The notes beneath the pieces were generated by a model. It was not told the origin of the DNA. It ran no database searches and worked only from the letters and a program-made list of their open reading frames with translations. DNA of 64,000 bases from the NCBI GenBank assembly GCA_963760405.1, contig CAVXCV010000010.1:434001-498000 (forward strand), given 5' to 3'. This document shows, piece by piece, positions 16,654-25,271 of the stretch. Both the position numbers and the translations under genes were made by a program. Position 1 is the first letter of the stretch. Each line of letters starts with the position of its first letter. This DNA comes from RYN-230 sp963760405 (GTDB taxonomy: Bacteria; Actinomycetota; Actinomycetes; Streptosporangiales; Streptosporangiaceae).

Positions 16654-17781
16654 ATGAGCACTGACAAGCCCGTCGTGGTGTACGGCGCGTCCGGCTACAC
16701 CGGCCGGCTGATCTGCGAGTACCTGCGCGAATTCAATGTGCCGTTCATCGCGGCCGGCCGGGACAAGGCGCGGATCGCCGAGGCGCTGGACAAGGTGCCC
16801 GGCATCGACACGGTCCCGCACGAGATCACCGAGGTCGCGCACGAAGTCGGACCGCTGACCGAGCTGTTCGACGGCGCCCGGGTGGTGTGCGACACGGTCG
16901 GCCCGTTCGCGCAGCACGGCAGCGAGGTGGTGGAGGCCTGCCTGGCCACCGGGTGCCACTTCCTGGACACCACCGGCGAGCAGGACTGGCTGATCCGCTG
17001 CGACGAGGAGTACGGGCCGCGGATGGCCGAGAAAGGCCTGCTGCTGGCGCCAGGGGTGGCGCAGATGTACACCACCGGCGAGATCGCGGCCTCGCTCTGC
17101 CTGGAGACGCCAGGTCTGGACACGCTGGACATCCTGGTGTTCTGGAAGGGCTCCCCCACGATCGCCTCGACCCGGACGATCCTGGTCAACGCCGCGCTGG
17201 CCAAGGCCTACTACCTGGAGCAGAACCAGTACGCGGAATGGCCCGCGGATGGGGGCCTGTATGACGTGACCGTGCCCGGCCAGCACGAGACCGGGCTGGC
17301 GCTGCCCTGGGGCGGCACCTCGCACCCGGTGTGGTTCAAGCGCGACCCGCGGGTGGCCAACGTGAAGGTGCTCGGCGGGGTGTTCAACCGGCCGCTGATG
17401 CTCGGTGTCCCGCAGATCGTGGCCGCGGCGCTGGGCCAGATCCAGGACCTGTCCGAGGAGGACAAGTACAAGGCGCTGTCCGAGCAGGCGGCGGCCGTGA
17501 TGAACCAGATGCCGCCGCGGGAGAGTACCCGGGTCAACACCTCGCTGGACTCGGTACATGCATTCGGCCGGATGGCCCGCGCGCACTGCGTGATCCACGG
17601 CAACTGCAACTACAAGCAGACCGGCCTGCTGCAGGCCTACGCCGCGTACTCGCTGCTGCAGCAGCCGCCGCGGCGGGCCGGGTTCGCCTCCGCCTGCCAG
17701 GCGTTCGGGCACCGCGAGCTGCTGAGCGTGCTGCGCAGCTTCGGCCTGGTGATGGAGCCGATGCTTACCGTGCAGCAGTGA
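16654..17781 (+). CDS. Saccharopine dehydrogenase-like oxidoreductase
   Basis: 375-aa protein with an N-terminal Rossmann domain (VVYGASGYTGRLICEYL, residues about 8-24) and the conserved VVCDTVGPFAQHGSEVVEACL, then DTTGEQ. This is the group that includes saccharopine reductase homologues and trans-acting enoyl reductases of actinobacteria. The substrate is not clear from sequence. GAGAGG precedes the ATG. The stop lies inside the first unit of a 15-bp repeat array that leads directly into the acyl-CoA ligase gene. Position between an SDR and a ligase supports a role in a shared acid-degradation or lipid pathway. Confidence 0.8.
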   Translation: MSTDKPVVVYGASGYTGRLICEYLREFNVPFIAAGRDKARIAEALDKVPGIDTVPHEITEVAHEVGPLTELFDGARVVCDTVGPFAQHGSEVVEACLATGCHFLDTTGEQDWLIRCDEEYGPRMAEKGLLLAPGVAQMYTTGEIAASLCLETPGLDTLDILVFWKGSPTIASTRTILVNAALAKAYYLEQNQYAEWPADGGLYDVTVPGQHETGLALPWGGTSHPVWFKRDPRVANVKVLGGVFNRPLMLGVPQIVAAALGQIQDLSEEDKYKALSEQAAAVMNQMPPRESTRVNTSLDSVHAFGRMARAHCVIHGNCNYKQTGLLQAYAAYSLLQQPPRRAGFASACQAFGHRELLSVLRSFGLVMEPMLTVQQ

Positions 17782-17836
17782 CCGGGCAAGCAGTGACCGG
17801 GCAAGCGGTGACCGGGCAAGCAGTGACCGGGCAGCA
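17778..17836 (+). repeat. Tandem 15-bp repeats between two genes
   Basis: About four head-to-tail copies of GTGACCGGGCAAGCA (17778, 17793, 17808, 17823; the last diverges). Each copy begins GTGA, so the stop of the upstream gene is a repeat base triplet and several extra GTG triplets arise before the ligase start at 17843. Confidence 0.9.
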
Positions 17837-17842
17837 CTGACC

Positions 17843-19402
17843 GTGCGGCTGACCGACTTCCTGGACAAGGGCGCCTCGCTGGGCCCGGCCGAGCCGTGCC
17901 TGACCATGGCCGGGCACACCCGCAGCTATGCCGACGTGCAGCAGCTGTCCTGGGTCATCGGCCGGGCCCTGGCCCGGTCCGGGGTCCAGCCGGGCGACAA
18001 GGTGGCGGTCTTGTCCGGCAACGACCCGGTCGCCTTCTCCTGCGTGTTCGGCATCGCCCGGGCCGGGGCGGTGTGGTGCCCGGTCAACCCGCGCAACGCG
18101 GCCGCGGAAAACCGGGAACTGCTGGACCTGTTCGACTGTTCCTGCCTCATCTTCCAGGGCGGGTTCGCGCCCCTGGTCGCCCGGATCGCCGCGGACCTGC
18201 CCAAGGTCACCACGCTCGTCTGCCTGGGCCAGCCGGGCGCGGCGGTGTCCGGTGCCGTTCCCTTCGATGATTGGCTGGACGGCCTGCCCGGCGAACCGTG
18301 GCAGGCCGACCCGCCGGACGACATCGCCATGATCGCGGGCACCGGGGGGACCACCGGCAAGCCCAAGGGCGTGCTGCTCACCGGGCACAACATCGAGACC
18401 ATGACCGCGCTGACGCTGATGAGCTACCCGTTCCGGGGGCGGCCGGTCTACCTCGCGCTGGCCCCGCTCACGCACGCCGCCGGGGTGCTCTGCTTCCCGA
18501 TCATGACCCTTGGCGGGGAGATCGTCATCATGCCCGCCCCGGACCTGGCCGAGTTCGCCACGCTGATCGGGCAGCACCAGGTGACCCATGCGTTCCTGCC
18601 GCCGACCCTGATCTACCTGCTGCTCGATCACCCGGCGCTGGCCACGGCCGACCTGGCCTCGCTGCAGTGCCTCTGGTATGGCGCGGCCCCGATGTCAGCG
18701 GCCCGGCTGGAGCAGGCCATCGGCGTGATCGGCCCGGTACTCGGGCAGCTGTTCGGGCAGACCGAGGCGCCGATGATGATCTCCACCCTGGCGCCAGCGG
18801 ACCATCTCCACCCGGACGGCACGCTGGCCCGGGAGCGATTCGCCTCGGCCGGGCGGCCCACCCCGCTGGTGACCGTGGCGATCATGGACGACGAGGGCCG
18901 GCTGCTGCCCACGGGCCAGCGGGGTGAGATCGTGGCCCGCGGCCCGCTGGTGATGGCGGGCTACTACCGCGACCCGGCCGCGTCCGCCGAGGCGGCCCGG
19001 CACGGCTGGCACCATACCGGCGACATCGGCTACCTCGACCCGGACGGCTATCTCTACATCGTGGACCGGGCCAAGGACATGATCATCACTGGTGGGTTCA
19101 ACGTGTACTCGGCCGAGGTGGAGCAGGCCCTGCTGGCCCATCCCGCGGTACTGGACTGCGCGGTGATCGGGCTGCCCGATGACAAATGGGGGGAGCGGGT
19201 CACCGCGGTCATCCAGCCGCATCCCGGCCAGCAGGTTTCCGGCGCTGACGTCCGCGCGTTCGTGAAGAGCCGCCTGGGCAGCGTGAAGACCCCCAAGCAG
19301 GTCGAGGTATGGCCGGACCTGCCCCGCTCCAAGATCGGCAAGGTGCTCAAGGCCGAGGTCAAGTCCCAGCTGCTGAGCCAGGCCAGCAACGGCGGCGGCT
19401 AG
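17843..19402 (+). CDS. AMP-forming acyl-CoA synthetase
   Basis: 519-aa adenylate-forming ligase that joins a carboxylic acid to CoA through an acyl-AMP. Visible are the P-loop GTGGTTGKPKGVLLT (about residues 165-179), YGAAPMSAARLEQ, the GQTEAPMM motif, HTGDIGYLDPDGYLYIVDRAKDMI (in two overlapping conserved blocks at about 391-414), ITGGFNVYSAEVE and the catalytic lysine in PRSKIGKVLK near the C-terminus. The start is GTG at 17843. It resembles medium or aryl acid ligases more than acetyl-CoA synthetase. Its stop (TAG) is part of a 54-bp direct repeat shared with the convergent hydroxylase subunit gene. Confidence 0.88.
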   Translation: MRLTDFLDKGASLGPAEPCLTMAGHTRSYADVQQLSWVIGRALARSGVQPGDKVAVLSGNDPVAFSCVFGIARAGAVWCPVNPRNAAAENRELLDLFDCSCLIFQGGFAPLVARIAADLPKVTTLVCLGQPGAAVSGAVPFDDWLDGLPGEPWQADPPDDIAMIAGTGGTTGKPKGVLLTGHNIETMTALTLMSYPFRGRPVYLALAPLTHAAGVLCFPIMTLGGEIVIMPAPDLAEFATLIGQHQVTHAFLPPTLIYLLLDHPALATADLASLQCLWYGAAPMSAARLEQAIGVIGPVLGQLFGQTEAPMMISTLAPADHLHPDGTLARERFASAGRPTPLVTVAIMDDEGRLLPTGQRGEIVARGPLVMAGYYRDPAASAEAARHGWHHTGDIGYLDPDGYLYIVDRAKDMIITGGFNVYSAEVEQALLAHPAVLDCAVIGLPDDKWGERVTAVIQPHPGQQVSGADVRAFVKSRLGSVKTPKQVEVWPDLPRSKIGKVLKAEVKSQLLSQASNGGG

Positions 19403-19517
19403 CCGGCCGCCCGGTCACCTGGGCCGGGCGGACGATCCGGCGGCAGTGCAGGCTAGCCGGCCGCCCGGTCACCCGGGCCGGGCGGACGATCCGGTCGGCA
19501 GTGCGGGCTAGCCGGCC
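19397..19517. repeat. Direct repeat of about 54 bp containing both convergent stop codons
   Basis: Two near-identical copies (from 19397 and 19451) and the start of a third (19506) of a unit beginning GGCTAGCCGGCC. GGCTAGCC reads the same on both strands, so the first copy supplies the TAG of the ligase and the third the TAG of the convergent FAD subunit. Confidence 0.85.
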
Positions 19518-20320
19518 TGGTGTTCCAGCGCGCGGCGGGTGAGCACGCGGGCCAGGTGCTGGCGGTAGCCGCGGTCGGCGTGGATGTCTTCGCCCGGGTC
19601 GGTGCCCTCGGCCGCCAGCGCGGCCGCTTCGGCCACGCTGGCGCCGCTGGCCAGGGCCTGTTCCACGGCCCGGGCCCGGACCGGCACCGGGCCCATGTTG
19701 GCCAGCGCGACCCGGCCGCCGATGGCCGCGACCCCGACGATGGCCCAGTCGTTGGCCCGCCGGACGAACTTCTGGTACCCCCACTCGGTGCCCGGCTGCC
19801 GCGGCACCCGGACCGCGGTGAGCAGCTCGCCGGGCTCCAGGCTGGTTTCGAAGAACCCGGCGAAGAAGTCATCAGCGGTCACCGTCCGCACCCCGTCCGG
19901 GCCGCTGATCTCCACCGAGCCGCCCAGCGCGACCAGCGCCATGGGCAGGTCCGCGGCCGGGTCGGCGTGCGCCAGGGAGCCGCCGATCGTGCCCCGGTGC
20001 CGGATCTGCGGGTCGCCGACCTGGGCCGCGGCGTAGGCCAGCAGCGGGGCCTGCGCCCGCACCAGCCCGGACCCGGCGACGTCGGCGTGGCAGGTAGTGG
20101 CGCCGATCACCAGGTCGTCGCCATCGGCCCGGATCCCCGCCAGTTCGGTCACCCGGCCGATGTCGATGAGGACCTCAGGGACGGCCAGCCGCAGCTTCAT
20201 CATCGGCAGCAGGGAGTGCCCGCCGGCCAGCAGCTTGGCGTCATCGCCGTAACGGGCCAGCAGCTCCAGGGCATGCCCGGCGGAATCGGCCGCCTCGTAC
20301 TCGAACGGCGCGGGAATCAT
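19508..20320 (-). CDS. Molybdenum hydroxylase FAD-binding medium subunit (CoxM-like)
   Basis: 270-aa subunit of a xanthine dehydrogenase/CO dehydrogenase family enzyme that passes electrons from iron-sulfur clusters to FAD. The FAD-binding stretch LLAGGHSLLPMMKLR is at about residues 30-44 and the TIGGSLAHADPAADLP loop at about 111-126. Length is normal. The start overlaps the stop of the iron-sulfur subunit by 4 bases. Gene order on the minus strand is large, small, medium subunit. The substrate is set by the large subunit. Confidence 0.9.
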   Translation of the reverse strand: MIPAPFEYEAADSAGHALELLARYGDDAKLLAGGHSLLPMMKLRLAVPEVLIDIGRVTELAGIRADGDDLVIGATTCHADVAGSGLVRAQAPLLAYAAAQVGDPQIRHRGTIGGSLAHADPAADLPMALVALGGSVEISGPDGVRTVTADDFFAGFFETSLEPGELLTAVRVPRQPGTEWGYQKFVRRANDWAIVGVAAIGGRVALANMGPVPVRARAVEQALASGASVAEAAALAAEGTDPGEDIHADRGYRQHLARVLTRRALEHQAG

Positions 20321-20820
20321 GCGCTCAGCCCCGATCCGTGCTCACTCATGGCCTCGGCCGCGGCCAGCACCGCGCGGACGATGTTGTGGTAGCCGGTGCA
20401 CCGGCAGTAGTTGCCTTCCAGGCCGGCCCGCACCTCCGCCTCGGTGGGATGCGGGTTCTCCGCCAGCAGGCCCGCGGCCGCCATCACCATGCCGGGGGTG
20501 CAGAAGCCGCACTGCAGGCCGTGCTCCTGGCGGAACGCCTGCTGCACCGGATGCAGCTGGCCGCCGTCAGCTGGCTGGCAGCCCCCGGCCAGCCCCTCGG
20601 CTGTGGTGACCTGCTGGCCCGCGGCCTGGACCGCGAGCACCGTGCAGGATTTCACCGACCGGCCGTTCAGCAGCACGGTGCACGCGCCGCAGGAGGTGGT
20701 GTCGCAGCCGACGTTGGCCGCCTGCAGTCCGCACTGCTGCCGCAGGTAGTGCACGAGCAGCAGGCGCGGCTCCACGTCGCCGGACCGCGGCTCCCCGTTG
20801 ACGGTGAGCTCGATCTGCAT
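20317..20820 (-). CDS. Molybdenum hydroxylase [2Fe-2S] small subunit (CoxS-like)
   Basis: 167-aa protein that carries two [2Fe-2S] clusters between the molybdenum centre and FAD. The plant-ferredoxin-type cysteines are in GCDTTSCGACTVLLNG (about residues 38-53), with the fourth ligand in KSCT; the second, helical cluster is in CGFCTPGMVMAA and GNYCRCTGY. All eight cysteines are present. It starts directly after the large-subunit stop (20821) and overlaps the medium subunit by 4 bases, so the three are translationally coupled. Confidence 0.93.
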   Translation of the reverse strand: MQIELTVNGEPRSGDVEPRLLLVHYLRQQCGLQAANVGCDTTSCGACTVLLNGRSVKSCTVLAVQAAGQQVTTAEGLAGGCQPADGGQLHPVQQAFRQEHGLQCGFCTPGMVMAAAGLLAENPHPTEAEVRAGLEGNYCRCTGYHNIVRAVLAAAEAMSEHGSGLSA

Positions 20821-23107
20821 TCAGGCGTCCTCTCCGGTGGCTTCCTGAAGGGCCCGCCAGACCCGTTGCGGGGAAGCGGGCATGTCGATGTGCCGGACGC
20901 CGAGGTGGGCGAGCGCGTCCACGATCGCGTTCTGCACGGCGGGCGTGGCGCCGATCGTGCCGGCCTCGCCGATGCCCTTGGCCCCGAGCGGGTTATAGCT
21001 GGTCGGGGTGGCCATGTCGGCGAGCTCGAAGCTGGGTACCTCGGTGGCGGACAGGAACGGGTAGTCGGCGAAGGTCGTGGTCAGCGGGTTGCCGTCGGCG
21101 TCGTACACGACCTCTTCCAGCAGCGCCTGGGCGGCCCCCTGGGCGATGCCGCCGTGCCGCTGGCCCTCGGCCAGCAGCGGGTTGACCACGGTGCCCGCGT
21201 CATCCACGGTCACCACCCGGCGCAGCACCGCCTTGCCGGTCTCGGTGTCCACGTCGACCACGGCCACGTGCGTGCCGAACGGGAAGGTCGGGCCGGGTGC
21301 GGTGAAGATGGCCCGCACCAGCAGCCGGTCGGCCTCGGCCAGCTGGGCCAGCGGGACCGCGGCGTCCGGGTCACCGGCCACCGCGAACGCGCTGCGCTCC
21401 GGCTCGAAGACCAGGTCCGCGGCGTTGGCCTCGAGCGCGGCGGCGGCGCGCTCCCGGGCCACATCGATCAGCTCCCGGGATGCCTGCTGTACCGCGGCGC
21501 CGCCCTGCTGCAGGCTGCGCGAGCCGCCGGTGCCGCCGCCCTCGGGGATCAGGTCCGTGTCGCCCCACTTCACCGTGATCTTGTCCACCGGGATGCCCAG
21601 CTCGTCGCTGGCCAGCATCGCCCACACCGTGGCGTGGCCCTGCCCGTGCGGGGAGGTCCCGGTCAGGATCGTCGCGCTGCCGTCCGGATGCACCTCGACG
21701 GTGGCGTTTTCCCGCGGGCCGCCTTCCTCCATGCCGGGGCCGGTGATCTCCACATAGCAGGCCAGCCCGATGCCGAGCTGCGTCGTGTCCCCGGCAGCCC
21801 GCCGTTTCGCCTGCTCCTCCCGGAGCGAGTCGTAGCCGGCCGCGGCCAGCGCGACCTCCAGCGCGGCGCCGTAGTCGCCACTGTCGTACACGGCGCCGAA
21901 CGCGGTCGTGTGCGGCTCGGTGAATTTGGCCAGCAGGTTCTTCCGCCGCACCACGGCCGGGTCCAGCCCGGTCTCGGCCGCGAACAGGTCCATGGCCCGC
22001 TCCACCGCGGCGGTGGCCTCGGGCCGCCCGGCCCCGCGGTACGCGCCGACCGGGGTGGTGTTGGTCACCACCGTGCGCGCCACCGCCTCAGCCCGGCCGA
22101 TCGCGTACGGCCCGGGTGCCATCAGGATGGTGAGCGCGGGCAGGAACGCGCCGAACCTCGGGTACGCCCCGGCGTCCTGCAGGATCTCCAGCCGGTACGC
22201 GGTCACGGTGCCGTCCCGGCTGCCGCCGATGGTGATCGTCTGGCGCTGGGCCCGGCCGTGCGTCATCGCGAGCATGTTCTCGTTCCGGGTTTCCGCCCAG
22301 CGGGCGGGGCGGCCCAGCTGCCGGGCCACCCAGCAGATCACCGCGTGCTCCGGGTCAGCACCGAACTTGGCGCCGAACGCGCCGCCCACATCGGGGGTGA
22401 TGATCCGCAGGCTGGCCGGGTCGATGGCGAGCATGGCGGCCAGCGCGCCCTTGGTGCCCTGCGCGCCCTGGTTCGGGATCCAGGCGGTCAGCCGGCCGTC
22501 CTCGCCCCAGACGGCGGCCGCCGCCCGGGTCTCCATCGGCGCGGGCGCCACCCGCTGGTTCACGATGGTCCGGCTGACCACCACGTCGCAGCCGTCGAAC
22601 AGGTCGGCCTGGAGCGCGGCCGGGTCGCCGAAGGTGGCGGCCACGTTGGACGCCGGCGTCGGGGAACAGCACGGCCGGGGCGCCGTCCGCGGCCTGCGCC
22701 GGGTCGACCACCGCAGGCAGCGGCTCGTACTCGGCGTCCACCAGCTCGACGGCGTCCTCGCCCTGGTAAGCGTCTTCGGTGACCACCACGGCCACCGGCT
22801 CGCCGACGAAGCGGACCACGTCGCGGGCCAGCAGCGGCTGGCCCATCCGCCCGTCGATCATGCCCGGCATCGGCGGGGCGAGCAGCGGGAGATCGGCTAG
22901 GTCGGCGCCGGTGAACACGGCGATCACCCCGGGCGCGGCCAGGGCCGCGCTGACATCGATCGACCGGATCCGGGCATGCGCGACCGGGGACCGGAGGAAG
23001 AACACGTGACACTCGCCAGGCAGCCGCAAGTCGTCGGTGTAGACGCCGCCGGTGGTCAGGAAGACGGGATCCTCGGTCCGCAGGACCCTGGTACCCAGGA
23101 TGCTCAC
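20821..23107 (-). CDS. Molybdenum hydroxylase large subunit, form II CoxL-like, frameshifted
   Basis: Molybdopterin-binding catalytic subunit, about 761 aa when repaired. The N-terminal part (start ATG 23107, TRVLRTEDPVFLTTGGVYTDD, then FVGEPVAVVV) is in one frame until about 22652, and the rest (NVAATFGDPAALQADLF onward) is in another. One extra base near 22651 explains it. The active-site segment GAYRGAGRPEA marks form II CoxL/aldehyde-oxidase-like enzymes rather than true CO dehydrogenases, which carry AYXCSFR. GGAFGAKFG and GGGTGGSRS (cofactor contacts) are present. The likely reaction is hydroxylation of an aldehyde or N-heteroaromatic. No maturation genes are nearby. Confidence 0.85.
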
Positions 23108-23180
23108 GCCTGATCAACTCCCTCCGGCCGCCTGCCCAGGCGGTCACGTGCCAGGTTAGCTGCCGGCCAGGGGCCGGGGC

Positions 23181-24050
23181 TCAGCGTCCGAGCACCCGGT
23201 TGATCCAGCTGATCATGGCGGCGATGATCTCATCCCGGTTGATCTCGTTCAGGATCTCGTGCCGGGCCTGCGGGTAGGTGCGCACCGTGACGTCGGTCAG
23301 CCCGGCCGCCCGGTACCGGTCAGCCAGCGGGGTGAGCAGCGCGAGCCCGCCGTTGACCGGGTCGGCCTCCCCAGCCGCGATGTAGACCGGCAGGTCCGGG
23401 CGCATCGCACCAACCTGGTCCGGCTCGGCCAGCCGCCGGGCTCCCTCGAACATGGCCTTGGTGGCGCCGGTATCGATCCCGAAGCCGCACATCGGGTCGG
23501 CCACGTACGCGTCCACCATGGCGTCGTCGCGGCTCAGCCAGTCGTAGTCGGTCCGGGCCGGCTGGAACGCCGCGTTGAACAGGGCCAGGTCCAGCGGCTG
23601 GCTGAGGTCGAGCGCGGGCTCCAGCAGGTCGATGACGGCCGTGCCGGTCAGGATCACCCCGTCCACGTCCGCGCTGTGGTCGAGCAGGTACTGCTGCACC
23701 GCGAACGAGCCCATGCTGTGCCCGAGCAGGATCAGCGGCAGCCCGGGATGCTCGGTCCGGATCACGGCCGAGAGCCGGCCGATGTCGCCGACCAGCGCAG
23801 GCCAGCCGCCCTCGCCCAGGTCGCCGGGGGCGGCCGGGTCGGCCGTGGCCCCGTGGCCGCGGTGATCTTGCGCGTACCCGGCGAAGCCCTGCTCAGCCAG
23901 GGCCCGCGCCACGTGGTCGTAGCGCAGCGCGTGCTCGCCCATCCCGTGGCTGATCTGCACGGCCGCGACCGGGGGGCCGTCCGGGTCCCAGCGGTAGGCG
24001 GTGATCTGCAGGCCGTCGCTGGACGGGTAGCTGAACTGGCTGGGTGCCAT
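23181..24050 (-). CDS. Alpha/beta hydrolase, monoacylglycerol-lipase-like
   Basis: 289-aa serine hydrolase of the lysophospholipase/monoacylglycerol lipase group. The oxyanion region is VQISHGMGEH (about 31-40), DHRGHG follows, the nucleophile Ser112 is in LLGHSMGSFA, the acid is Asp in GEADPVNGG, and the His is in YPQARHEILNE near the C-terminus. This start ATG has GGACGAG about 5 bases upstream. It is soluble, with no signal peptide. A perfect GTGTGTGC/GCACACAC hairpin lies in its leader. It is divergent from the PaaX regulator gene. Confidence 0.88.
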   Translation of the reverse strand: MAPSQFSYPSSDGLQITAYRWDPDGPPVAAVQISHGMGEHALRYDHVARALAEQGFAGYAQDHRGHGATADPAAPGDLGEGGWPALVGDIGRLSAVIRTEHPGLPLILLGHSMGSFAVQQYLLDHSADVDGVILTGTAVIDLLEPALDLSQPLDLALFNAAFQPARTDYDWLSRDDAMVDAYVADPMCGFGIDTGATKAMFEGARRLAEPDQVGAMRPDLPVYIAAGEADPVNGGLALLTPLADRYRAAGLTDVTVRTYPQARHEILNEINRDEIIAAMISWINRVLGR

Positions 24051-24064
24051 GGCTCGTCCTCCCC

Positions 24065-24086
24065 GTGTGTGCTGCGCCGCACACAC
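24065..24086. promoter_or_regulatory. Perfect 8-bp inverted repeat in hydrolase leader
   Basis: GTGTGTGC (24065-24072) and GCACACAC (24079-24086) flank a 6-base loop, 15 bases upstream of the hydrolase ATG. It could be an operator for the divergent PaaX-type regulator or a leader hairpin. Confidence 0.4.
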
Positions 24087-24239
24087 CCTGCGAATGATCC
24101 GCATTGCTGCCCGCCGGCGTCAAGCAGCGCGCACCCAGTGCCGCGGCCCCGGCGGCCGCTGGAGCCGGGCCAGGGAGATTGGTAGCCTGCACTGAACCCG
24201 CGACGCTGAGCTTCCGCCGCGGCTCTCGGGAAGGTCGTC

Positions 24240-25103
24240 ATGCCGGGCAGCAGACCGTCGGCGGGCAGCGCTTCCGGGCCAGCCCCCACGCTGTCCCGGC
24301 GGCACGCGGCCGGTGCGCCCAGCGCACGGGGCCTGCTGCTCACGCTGCTGGGTGAGCTGGTGCTGCCGGGTGACGGCACGGCCTGGACGTCGGCGGTGCT
24401 GGCCGCCTTCGCCCGGCTCGGCATCGAGGAGAAAGCCACCCGGCAGGCGCTGATGCGCACGGCCGCGGCCGGCTGGCTGGACGCGGAAAAGGCCGGGCGC
24501 CGCACCCGGTGGCGGCTCACCCCGGCGGCCCGGCGGCTGCTCACCGACGGCGCGGAGCGGATCTACTCGTTCACCGGCCCGGCCCAGGGCTGGGACGGCC
24601 GGTGGCTGCTCATCCAGGCGCGCATCCCGGAAGCGGACCGGCGGGCCCGGCACGTGGTCCGCACCCGGCTCAGCTGGGCGGGCTTCGGCTCGCTGGGCCC
24701 GGGCCTGTGGATCAGCCCGCACCCGGACCGGGCCGGTGAGGCGACCGAGGTGCTCCACGAGGCGGGCCTGGACCAGGACGCGCACGTGTTCGTGGCGACC
24801 CGGGAAGGCCTGTCCGACGTGCGGGTCATGGTGGCGGCCGCCTGGGACCTCACCGCGATCGAGGAACAGTACGGCCAGTTCATCGGGGAGTTCGCGGCCG
24901 CCGCCCCGGACGACGTGCTGGCCCGGCAGGTGCAGCTGGTGCACGCCTGGCGGCGGTTCCCGTCCATCGACCCGGTCCTGCCGCAGGAGCTGCTGCCGGC
25001 CCGGTGGAGTGGGCTGACCGCGGCCAGGCTGTTCGCGGACCGGCATCAGCGCTGGGCCGCCGAGGCCCGGCTGGACTGGAAGCGCCTCAACGGCCTCGGC
25101 TGA
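24240..25103 (+). CDS. PaaX-family transcriptional regulator
   Basis: 287-aa regulator with the PaaX layout: N-terminal winged helix (LLLTLLGELVLPGDGTAW, then ATRQALMRTAAAGWLDAEK and GRRTRWRLTPAARRLL, residues about 31-102), the central RWLLIQARIPEADRRARHVV and GFGSLGPGLWISPH, and the PaaX-C-like domain ending with FPSIDPVLPQELLPARW. PaaX of E. coli represses phenylacetate genes and is released by phenylacetyl-CoA; relatives control benzoate-CoA or other aryl-CoA pathways. The Box genes that follow make an aryl-CoA effector likely. The ATG at 24240 is preceded by a GGAAGG-like site. Confidence 0.88.
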   Translation: MPGSRPSAGSASGPAPTLSRRHAAGAPSARGLLLTLLGELVLPGDGTAWTSAVLAAFARLGIEEKATRQALMRTAAAGWLDAEKAGRRTRWRLTPAARRLLTDGAERIYSFTGPAQGWDGRWLLIQARIPEADRRARHVVRTRLSWAGFGSLGPGLWISPHPDRAGEATEVLHEAGLDQDAHVFVATREGLSDVRVMVAAAWDLTAIEEQYGQFIGEFAAAAPDDVLARQVQLVHAWRRFPSIDPVLPQELLPARWSGLTAARLFADRHQRWAAEARLDWKRLNGLG

Positions 25104-25271
25104 CTGCCCTGCCAGGCTCGCGGCCCCGGGTGGCCCTGTCTTGTTCGCAACGGTGACGGCGCATAGGGTCGGCAGAGGATCTTGGGTAGAGGCACGGCCG
25201 GTCTGCCGGAGGAACCCGATCGCGGGTGGGGAGCCAGGTTCGCCGGATCGTGGATCCGGAGGGAGCCTGCC

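Noticed and set aside
20338..22782. An 814-codon plus-strand frame over the hydroxylase subunits
   Set aside because: It is antisense to cysteine motifs of the [2Fe-2S] subunit and to the CoxL active site. It has no recognisable domain.
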